Shown piece after piece: positions 43,724 through 51,500 of a stretch of 64,000 bases of DNA. The position numbers and the translations under genes were made by a program. Source of the DNA: JANSWP01 sp041941305. GTDB lineage: Bacteria > Bacteroidota > Bacteroidia > Chitinophagales > Saprospiraceae. The stretch spans positions 124,001-188,000 of the forward strand of contig JBGTQJ010000003.1 of NCBI GenBank assembly GCA_041941305.1, given 5' to 3'. The notes under the pieces are model-generated. The model was not told the origin of the DNA and did not search any database. It saw only the letters and a list, made by a program, of their open reading frames with translations. The first letter of the stretch is position 1. Each line of letters starts with the position of its first letter.

Positions 43724-43867
43724 ATGAAAAAAATCACACTGCTGAAACACTTGACACAATCCGACTTGAGACTATTCGCTTATTCAAAGTTCTATTTGAG
43801 AGCTTCGAACTTACCGGAATCTAAAAGATTCGCCCATTTACCGACTTCTTTTGATGATTGCAACTGA
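43724..43867 (+). CDS. Possible 47-residue small ORF
   Basis: ATG 43724 to TGA 43867 encodes a basic peptide starting 'MKKITLLKHLTQSDLRLFAY' and ending 'FDDCN'. An open frame of this length can arise by chance in AT-rich DNA, and it lies within the structured region (it includes one arm of the 15-bp inverted repeat). A second, 37-residue frame (43906-44019) is even weaker. No family was recognised. Confidence 0.2.
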   Translation: MKKITLLKHLTQSDLRLFAYSKFYLRASNLPESKRFAHLPTSFDDCN

Positions 43868-44345
43868 AAATTTTAGTGCTTGCCATTTTTTTGGAGTACT
43901 AAACCATGCTAATTTTTGAAAAACTATTATTGCACTATAGGCGAAAATTTACCGGAAAGCAAACATACATTGGAAAAATTCCTTTCTTTTTTCTTTCCCT
44001 CTTTTCAGCCTTAAGTTAGGTTGCATAAACAGCAAGCCGAGCATTGTCATTATTTGACTCTTATTGAAACAAATAAAAAATAATTGTTTAATAGATTGTG
44101 AATCAACGACTTGTAATGAAATTCCACGATTCTCTTAACATTTAATGGCGTGACTTTTGCTGCAAAAAGAAAGTCGGTAAATGGGAAAAACTACCGTACT
44201 TCCTGAACGACGAATTATAATCCCGTGAGCATAAACTTTTCAATTTTAGGCTCACCACGTTGCACTTTATAATCCATCGTTTAAGAGCGACTCGTACAAA
44301 TAGCAGGTTGTCTTAAATCTTCGACACACTTCTTTTTGGGAATTC

Positions 44346-44390
44346 AAGGCTTTAATATTCAAATGATCTGTTTGAATATTGACCTTTTTT
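44346..44390 (+). terminator. Terminator-like hairpin inside the structured region
   Basis: aatattcaaa (44354-44363) and tttgaatatt (44371-44380) pair perfectly with a 7-nt loop; aagg and cctt extend the stem outside a small bulge, and the right arm runs into cctttttt. An outer stem (44313-44328 with 44408-44423, 15 of 16 bp) encloses the whole hairpin, an arrangement compatible with attenuation. Confidence 0.55.
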
Positions 44391-44563
44391 CATTGAACAT
44401 ATAAGACTGTGTCGAAAATTTAATACCTGTCTCATTTACCTGGAACATACGTAATTTATATAATCCCTTTTTTAACACAGCTCGGCAAAATCGTTTAAAA
44501 GGCTGACAAACCAACTATACTCTTTTAGGCGAAAAAAAACTGAGCACAATCATCCCATGAGCT

Positions 44564-44728
44564 ATGTTGCACTTTGACACTACTCCCGTGCAGTCTAATA
44601 CTGCATCTTACACATTAGAACAATACGTAGAAGAAACCGAACAGAGGAGAAGAAATACTTTCCTGGAAATGGTTCTCAGTCTTGTTTTGATTGGAATTGG
44701 AACCATTGGACTTTGGGCGGTTGTATGA
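44564..44728 (+). CDS. Small membrane protein, 54 residues
   Basis: ATG 44564 to TGA 44728. Residues 1-36 are polar with a charged stretch 'EQYVEETEQRRRNTFLEM'; residues 37-54 form one hydrophobic helix 'VLSLVLIGIGTIGLWAVV' at the very C-terminus, so the protein would be tail-anchored with the N-terminus in the cytoplasm. A strong terminator follows after 68 bases, which supports a real transcription unit. No homologous family was recognised. Its long structured upstream region suggests unusual control. Confidence 0.6.
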   Translation: MLHFDTTPVQSNTASYTLEQYVEETEQRRRNTFLEMVLSLVLIGIGTIGLWAVV

Positions 44729-44796
44729 ATAAATTTCGATTTAACTAGTTCACTCAGCTAATAACTTAAAACCGACAAGAGGATTTATCATCCCAT

Positions 44797-44823
44797 AGCC
44801 ATCACTCAAATAGGGTGATGGCT
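44797..44823 (+). terminator. Intrinsic terminator after the small membrane protein
   Basis: agccatcac (44797-44805) and gtgatggct (44815-44823) form a perfect 9-bp stem with a 9-nt loop, followed by a run of T. This is a typical rho-independent terminator. Confidence 0.88.
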
Positions 44824-44833
44824 TTTTTCGTAT

Positions 44834-44937
44834 CTGGGTACTGGTTAACAGAATCCTAGGTTCTGGACTCAGTTTGACCTTTTAATATTTTCAGTACCCA
44901 ATAGTCCAGCAACCTGGTACCCAGTAAACCAGTCAAC
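44834..44937. repeat. Inverted heptad-like array before the SRPBCC gene
   Basis: ctgggtac (44834-44841) pairs with gtacccag (44917-44924), and both arms continue as units of the ctggtta/aaccagt type. The words are shared with the arrays after ruvX and def. The array fills most of the 44729-45096 gap; apart from it, the terminator and a promoter, that gap holds nothing else. Confidence 0.65.
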
Positions 44938-45025
44938 CATCAACAAGTTTGAAAAATAATTTGGAAAAGTCCTCAATATTTTTTTTATTGCGCGTAGTAA
45001 AGTATTGAAATGTGTAAGATATTGA

Positions 45026-45033
45026 TACATTTG
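45026..45033 (+). promoter_or_regulatory. Promoter of the SRPBCC gene (-7 element)
   Basis: TACATTTG fits TAnnTTTG; a TTG at 45005-45007 lies 18 bp upstream. Transcription would start near 45039, 58 bases before the ATG. The same TACATTTGCGC word is found before maeB. Confidence 0.55.
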
Positions 45034-45096
45034 CGCTAACCAATGAGGGTATTCAATTAAACATTAACCAAATTAACTCACCTAAATTTCCGGTGA

Positions 45097-45474
45097 ATGG
45101 AAAGAAAAGAAATAAGCATTGAATTTATTTTTCGTGCCTCTCCAGCGATACTCTATAAATTCTTCACAACCCCAGCCTGTCTCGTTAGATGGTTTTGTGA
45201 TGAAGTTGATATTTCAGATAAAACTTATTCATTTTTTTGGAGTGGAGCCGAGGAAGTTGCAGAATTAATTGAGGATATAGAAGAAGAAATGGTTAGATTT
45301 GAATTTGAAGATTATGAAGAAGGGGAATATCTTGAATTTAAAATGGAAAAATCTCCAGTAACCAATGAAACCATTCTTACAATAACAGATTATTGTGATG
45401 AAGATGAAGTAGATGACCAAAAGCAATTGTGGGAAAGTCAAATGAAGCAATTGAAACAGGAGACTGGAGGATAA
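45097..45474 (+). CDS. START-like/SRPBCC domain protein
   Basis: 125 residues. 'ISIEFIFRASPAILYKFFTTPACLVRWFCDEVDISDKTYSFFWSGAEEVAELIE' is the start of an AHSA1/START-like helix-grip domain, which forms a deep pocket for a hydrophobic ligand or a partner protein. The protein is strongly acidic. The closing helix 'QKQLWESQMKQLKQE' matches the long C-terminal helix of the fold. Its ligand is unknown. It has its own promoter and terminator. Confidence 0.8.
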   Translation: MERKEISIEFIFRASPAILYKFFTTPACLVRWFCDEVDISDKTYSFFWSGAEEVAELIEDIEEEMVRFEFEDYEEGEYLEFKMEKSPVTNETILTITDYCDEDEVDDQKQLWESQMKQLKQETGG

Positions 45475-45504
45475 ATGTTATTATAGGATGTCTCCATACA
45501 GAAT

Positions 45505-45539
45505 AAATGCCTTTTTGCAAGGAATGCGAAAAGGCATTT
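45505..45539 (+). terminator. Intrinsic terminator after the SRPBCC gene
   Basis: aaatgcctttttgc (45505-45518) and gcgaaaaggcattt (45526-45539) pair with one mismatch around a 7-nt loop and are followed by T residues. Confidence 0.88.
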
Positions 45540-45701
45540 TTGTTTGTTGCATGAAATCAAATTATTGATCTTTTTATTTTTGATTCACATAATGTTTACA
45601 GTATCTTTGGCCCAATTAGCCTGTTAAGAAAGCGTTTTCAACAGCTTCTTATCTTTTTTCAAAATCCATCGGGATCAAAACTATTTTACCAATAAACATT
45701 C

Positions 45702-48494
45702 ATGAAAATAATTTTCGGTTTAGAACTGGATGATTTAGTTATTCCAAGAACCAACGAAATACAGGGAGGTATACATTATTTTGGACCCAAAGGATTATTG
45801 TTTATGCTGGAATCTCATTTGGGACTAATCGGACATCCCGTTAACAATGAGTATTTAAGGATCGAACAATACAGACAAGCCATCCTGAAGCATTTAACAT
45901 TTCATGAATCTCCTTTTTACAAAGCTTCTTTTGACGCAGATAATTTTGCGACAGCTACTGAATTGCTCTCTCGTCGCGATGAATTATTATTGGCAGGTTG
46001 GGATTTTGAAAAGCGAAATAATTTGCCTGTAAGGCTCCGGGTTTTGAGTGAAATTGAGCAAATATTTGCGCAACCACCCTCAGAAGAAGAAGTTGTGAGT
46101 CTCTCACCTGGATATGCCGATCGGTTTATTGATGTGCTTGAAAAGTTGGTCAACCGTTCTCATCCAATCAGGCAGGTTTTGTTGAATGAACCACTGGAAA
46201 TTTTGCCTTTTTACTTTCAGCGATTGTTTAAGCAATTACAAAATACTGCCATTCATGAAAGTGACAATGAGCAAGATTTTTTAGTTTATCAATCCAAAAA
46301 GGAGCCAACGAAACTACCCCTGGAAGCAAACAACGAGAATGATTTAACTGATTTGCAAAAATTTCAGAGTCGCTTGTTAAATCCCGCAGGTACTCAAGGA
46401 AAATTCAGACTTCAAAATGATGGTTCACTTTTACTTTTAAAGTCGAAAAGAGGTTCAGATGCTGCTGCATATCTTGCTAAGCTGTTAAAAATCAATAAAG
46501 GTTTTCGTCCGGCATGCCTGGTGCCTGAAAAAAATCGGGCTTTAGATATTGCCTTGGTGCAGGAAGGATTACCTAGTTTGGGTATCCAATCTGCTTCCCT
46601 GGCTCGCCCTACACTACAGATTTTGAAATTGGTGACCGTCTTTCTCTGGAATCCAATTGATCCCTTTAAAATTCTTGAATTTGTTTCCCTTTCTGTCAAA
46701 CCCCTGGCAGATGATTTGGCTACGGCAATTGCCAATCAAATGGCGCGAACGCCAGGGCTCAATGGAGAAGGGTGGTTTATTGTCATCAACCGCTATTTTG
46801 AGGAATTGAAAGAAAGGGCAAGTACAGATCCGAATATCAATGCGGGAAAAATCGAAAAACAATTTGATTTTTGGTTTAATCGGCGCAGATATGATATGAG
46901 TCAGACAGTTCCCAAAAAAGAGGTGATTGAGATATTTTCATATTTGGAGGAGTGGGCATTCAAAAAATTTGATGAAGGAGGGGGGAAAAACAATTCACTA
47001 TTGGTTTTGAGTGAACAATCAAAACGAATAAAGGAACTATTGGAAGCATTGCCTGAAATAGAGTTGACTTATCTGGAACTGGAGAGAATTGTCAGGACAA
47101 TTTATGAGCCTACACCTATTGTTTTCCAGGAATGTGAAGTTGGTCATTTGCCTCATGTTTTGCATAATTCTGCCATTATTCAAGCGGTCAAAGATTTGCT
47201 CTGGTGGAATTTTTCTCAAAATGAGCCCGTCCATTTTTTTTCAAGATGGTATCAAAAAGAACGTTCCTATTTTAAAATTCTAAATATTCAATTGGAAACT
47301 CCTGAAAGGGAAAATGACCTATTGATTTGGCAGCGAAGTCGGCCAGTTTTGAATACATCTGAAAGATTGCTTTTGGTTATGCCGGAAATCGTTGATGGTT
47401 CTGAAGTACACCCACATCCGCTGTTTGGGGATTTGGAAGCTAGTTTTGAAGATCTTGGACCAATTACGCTGGAAATCGATTCCACGAAAGGAAAGCAGCA
47501 ATTTGAAAAACATTTTCTTTTACCCAGGGAGATTAAAATTGAACATCGGCAATTAGGAAAACCCAAGCCTTTCCTAAAAATTTCGAACCTTGAAAAACTA
47601 GCACAACGCGAACATGAAACCCTGACCAGTTTGGAAACCCTCTTTTATTATCCTTATCAATGGGTTTTTAAATACAAAATCAAATTACATAAGTCTTCCA
47701 TCTTAAGTGTAGTACAGGACAATACGCTTATGGGAAATTTGGCTCATCGGTTTTTTGAAAAACTGTTTGCTCAAGATGTTTCTGGATGGGGACGCCCCCA
47801 GGTGGAAAAATGGATCGATGATCAGGCAGGCAAATTGTTGGCCAGGGAAGGGGCTGTCCTATTGATGTATGGAAGAGAACCCGAAAAAGTTGCTTTTATC
47901 AATCGCGTTAAATATGCAGCATGGAGTATGGTTTCCCTAATTCAGGAAAACCATTGGAAGGTCAAACAAACCGAAATGGATTTGGGAGGTAAATTTTTGG
48001 ATAAGCCAGTCAAAGGAATTGCAGATTTGGTACTGGAGAAAGATGGTGAACTTTCTGTGATCGACTTAAAATGGAGAGGTGCAGCTCGTCGAGAAAGAAT
48101 TATTCGGAATGAAGAAGATCTTCAATTGGTCCTATACGCCAAATTGCTCACAGAAGACAATACCTGGGCACATACAGCTTATTTTATTATGGAAAATGGC
48201 AAATTGATTGCCCGAAATAATCTTGCCTTTAAAAATATTACGGCTGTGACGCCTGAATCAGACCATTTGGAAATCAATGAGCGAATTCTTACCAAAATGG
48301 AGACAACTTACCAATGGCGGATGAAGCAAATTCAAAAAGGAGAGATTGAAATTCGAACCAATTACACGAGTGTTGATTTAGAAGACATTTACAATGACCA
48401 CGAAGCTCCTGAGGTATTGATGAAAATTTTGGAAATGAAAGAAGGAGATGCACCGTTTTGTGATTACACGACTTTGATCAATTTGATAGAATAG
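45702..48494 (+). CDS. AddB/RecB-like PD-(D/E)XK nuclease protein
   Basis: 930 residues. The C-terminal domain carries the nuclease motif: D775 in 'VKGIADLVLEKDGE', D788-L-K790 in 'LSVIDLKWRG', then the RecB-type 'QLVLYAKLL'. The N-terminal ~650 residues look like the inactive helicase half of AddB ('KRGSDAAAYLAKLLK', 'FRPACLVPEKN'), with no Walker A motif. The four iron-sulfur cysteines of classical AddB were not seen; the usual cysteine site near 'LETLFYYPYQWVFKYKIKL' has none. AddB works with the AddA helicase in repair of broken DNA ends, but no addA is in the window. A specialised or defence-linked role cannot be excluded. Confidence 0.75.
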   Translation: MKIIFGLELDDLVIPRTNEIQGGIHYFGPKGLLFMLESHLGLIGHPVNNEYLRIEQYRQAILKHLTFHESPFYKASFDADNFATATELLSRRDELLLAGWDFEKRNNLPVRLRVLSEIEQIFAQPPSEEEVVSLSPGYADRFIDVLEKLVNRSHPIRQVLLNEPLEILPFYFQRLFKQLQNTAIHESDNEQDFLVYQSKKEPTKLPLEANNENDLTDLQKFQSRLLNPAGTQGKFRLQNDGSLLLLKSKRGSDAAAYLAKLLKINKGFRPACLVPEKNRALDIALVQEGLPSLGIQSASLARPTLQILKLVTVFLWNPIDPFKILEFVSLSVKPLADDLATAIANQMARTPGLNGEGWFIVINRYFEELKERASTDPNINAGKIEKQFDFWFNRRRYDMSQTVPKKEVIEIFSYLEEWAFKKFDEGGGKNNSLLVLSEQSKRIKELLEALPEIELTYLELERIVRTIYEPTPIVFQECEVGHLPHVLHNSAIIQAVKDLLWWNFSQNEPVHFFSRWYQKERSYFKILNIQLETPERENDLLIWQRSRPVLNTSERLLLVMPEIVDGSEVHPHPLFGDLEASFEDLGPITLEIDSTKGKQQFEKHFLLPREIKIEHRQLGKPKPFLKISNLEKLAQREHETLTSLETLFYYPYQWVFKYKIKLHKSSILSVVQDNTLMGNLAHRFFEKLFAQDVSGWGRPQVEKWIDDQAGKLLAREGAVLLMYGREPEKVAFINRVKYAAWSMVSLIQENHWKVKQTEMDLGGKFLDKPVKGIADLVLEKDGELSVIDLKWRGAARRERIIRNEEDLQLVLYAKLLTEDNTWAHTAYFIMENGKLIARNNLAFKNITAVTPESDHLEINERILTKMETTYQWRMKQIQKGEIEIRTNYTSVDLEDIYNDHEAPEVLMKILEMKEGDAPFCDYTTLINLIE

Positions 48495-48551
48495 AGACTT
48501 CTCAGGAATAAATAAAGCCTTTTTCCCTATCTTCACTAGCCAGACCATTCG

Positions 48552-51500
48552 ATGATCAGGGAATTCACATATTTTATTGTTCTCCTTGCCTGGCTTTTTC
48601 CGGGAGGTAAAGCCTTTGTTTCAAAATTAAATGCTCAGGATTTTGTTAAAAGTGGTAATCAGTTATTTGAGCATTACCATATGGAAAACGGTTTGCCAAA
48701 TAACCATGTGTTGTCTTTGCTCCAAGACCAACATGGTTTCCTTTGGGTGGGTACTCGCAACGGATTGGTCAAATACGATGGCTATGACTTTTTCCCCATC
48801 TACCCCATACCAAACGATAGCTTTCATTTAAAGGGTCGTGAAGCCCAAGTACTATATGAAGACAGCAAGGGAAACATTTGGATTGGTACAGGTACCCATG
48901 GGCTCTATAGTTGGAATCCAAAAACCAGCAAGTTTGCCCATTTTAATCACGAGTTGGACAACCCCAACAGCCTGGGCCATCACGAGATAAACGGCATTTC
49001 TGAAGATGCTATTGGAGCTATTTGCATCACACTAGGGTATTCCAATGGTTTTAATCGCATTCAATTAAATGATGAGACCAATAATTACACCATTACCCGT
49101 TTTTTACCAATCAGACTTCCAGTTAAACTTTACCATATAATTGACTCACTAAATAATTCAGGAAGACAATTATCAGCCTTGCTAGAAGTACCCAGCAACA
49201 AGAATCTTTTAAATCACTTTACCTTATCCAAAGAAACAGACATTCTTGTTGTGGCAATGGGAGCAAAAGTGCCGGGAATTGACTCCGATTGGGCTGATAA
49301 TGGTTGGATCGAAAATGAAAAAGGGGAAAGGATATGGTCGATGTCCGTAAGCAAATCTTATCACGCTGGTGGTCGCCAACATGGGGAACTTTGTATTGAG
49401 GTGGATGTAATAAATCTCGGTCCAGGTAACTACCGGTTAGGCTATTACACAGATCATTACAGAGCTTTTGGTGATTGGAAAAATCAGGTGCCAGATCGAC
49501 CGGAATATTATGGTATTCAATTACTGAAGTTAAAAGCTGGTGAAGGACAGAATGTCCAACAAATTCTAAAGAAAAATCCCTTCAATGCCTCTATATTGGA
49601 TTCCCATGTAGGCAGAGTATTTAGAGATGAAAAAGGAAATGTTTGGATAACTTCCATGTATGGACTAACGAAAATGACGATTGTAGAAAATAAACCTCGT
49701 TTCCAACACATTCTTCCAAGCTCTGATAATCCTCTGAGTTTACCTTTGTCCTTTCCTGCTGAAATGACGAAAGCCAGGGATGGAACTACCTGGATATGGG
49801 GAATGGGCATAGGCTGGTCAGGGGGAAAGGTGACCAAAATGGAACCCAATAGTCAACAATTTCATCTACTCGATTATTCATTCCCACCCAACAACTGGTT
49901 TTCAGGTCTACTCGAAGATAATAAAGGCAGGCTTTGGGTAGGAGCTACGCAAACGGGATTATATCAATTTAATCCACCCTTTTTCAAAAAGGATCAGTTA
50001 ATTGAAAGTAATAGGGTACAACATTTTGAATTTTTATACAATGATGGTGGTGAAAAAAAAGTTACCGGTATTTCATCTATTTTGGAAGACAAAGCTGGAA
50101 TGATTTGGGTTGGAACCAACCGCAATGGATTGTACAAGTTAAATCCCTTTGCCAACCAATTTCCGTTCCATGTCTTTGACAGAAACAACCCCATGTTTGA
50201 AGCAACACCAATAGCAATGCTGGAAGATGAAAATGGAAGCCTATGGTTTGCTACCAAAGCTGGAAAACTCTATTTTTTTGATCCAACTACCAACCTAGTT
50301 TCTAAACCTATATTTGAAATTGACAGCCCACATTCCTCAATATTTCAGGACAAAAAAGGAGGCATCTGGCTGGGAACATCGGGCAAAGGATTATTCTATT
50401 CTGAAAATGGTACTGGTCAGAATAGAGGTTTTGTGCAAATTTCTGCTTCCAATTTAAGTTCTCCCAAAATCACTGCCATTAACGAGGATGAAAAGGGCAA
50501 CCTCTGGGTAGGTACGATGAATGGAATAAACGTTTTCAAAGCCCAGAGTAAAACCTGGCAAACCTTCTTTCACGACGAACAGGACAGCACCACCATCACT
50601 CATAACTATATAAAAGAAATCTACCAGGACAACAAAAATAGAATATGGATTCAGACCCAACATGGAGGTGTAGATTTTCTAACAGTCGAGGAAATGCCCG
50701 ATGGTACTTTTAATTTGAGGATTAAACACTATGGTAGCAATGAACCTTTGTATGATTTCCTGGAAGATAGTGAAGGCAATTTTTTAGGAGCAGGATATGG
50801 ATTGTTTGATCTATTTGATTTTCCTTTTATTCAACTTCCGGGCTCTTTCCCCAACGTGCCATTGAGAGATGTTCGACTATTTGAAATTTTTGAAGACAGC
50901 CAAAACAGAATATGGGTCGGTAGTGAAAATCATGGCATTTTTTTATATAACTCAAAAAATGAAGAACTGAAAGGTTTTACTTCCCGAGAAGGGTTGTTGT
51001 ATGAACACGTACATTCGATTCTAGAGGATGCTCATGAAGGACTTTGGATGGTTCACCCTAAAAAAGGCATTTCGAGAATGGATCTTTCCAATGGAATAGC
51101 CACTGAGGAAGTCAGTTTCAGAAATTTTCAGAAACAACAAGGGTTGCTTTTAGCTGACAAACTGACTGGTCAGAGCTTGAAAACATCTAAAGGGTTTTTC
51201 GTCATACCCCTGTCTAATGGGTTTTATTTCTTTCATCCAGACAGCCTTCATTCCAACCCAAATGTTCCAGTGGTGGTTTTTACAGATTTCCAGTTATTTA
51301 ATAAAAGTATTGAACCAGGCTACAATTCCATCCTGGAAAAAGCTATCAGATACACTCAGGAAATCAAACTTCATTATGATCAAAACTTTATTGCCCTGGC
51401 TTATACAGGGTTGCATTTTGACCAACCACAAGATATTCGTTATGTTTACCGCATGATTGGGATGAGTGATGAATGGATATCTGTTGGAGGAGAAAGAATG

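Larger units (their letters stand above)
43575..44390 (+). ncRNA. Candidate structured non-coding RNA or long leader
   Basis: The segment from the predicted transcription start to the terminator-like hairpin at 44346-44390 has no long open frame but contains long-range complementarity that would close large RNA domains: a 15-bp perfect pair (43833-43847/44171-44185) and a local gtgagc/gctcac stem near 44225-44256. It does not resemble tmRNA, RNase P, 6S or a riboswitch class I know. Ends are predicted, not observed. The alternative is a long 5' leader of the small membrane protein gene. Confidence 0.4.
43412..44563. other. Long region without an obvious long gene, structured
   Basis: About 1,150 AT-rich bases between the T9SS gene and a 54-residue membrane protein gene. 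It holds a hairpin (atacctg-attaa-caggtat, 43474-43492), a good promoter, many inverted repeats (15-bp 43833-43847 with 44171-44185; gtgagc/gctcac near 44225-44256; 15 of 16 bp 44313-44328 with 44408-44423), a terminator-like hairpin, and short repeated words (ttaccg, ttgcact, tataatcc, gcataaac). No long protein is encoded on either strand. Confidence 0.7.

Noticed and set aside
44216..44464. Repeated tataatcc words as sigma-70 -10 boxes of the E. coli type
   Set aside because: Bacteroidota use the TAnnTTTG element; no matching -35 elements were seen, so the words were not called as promoters.
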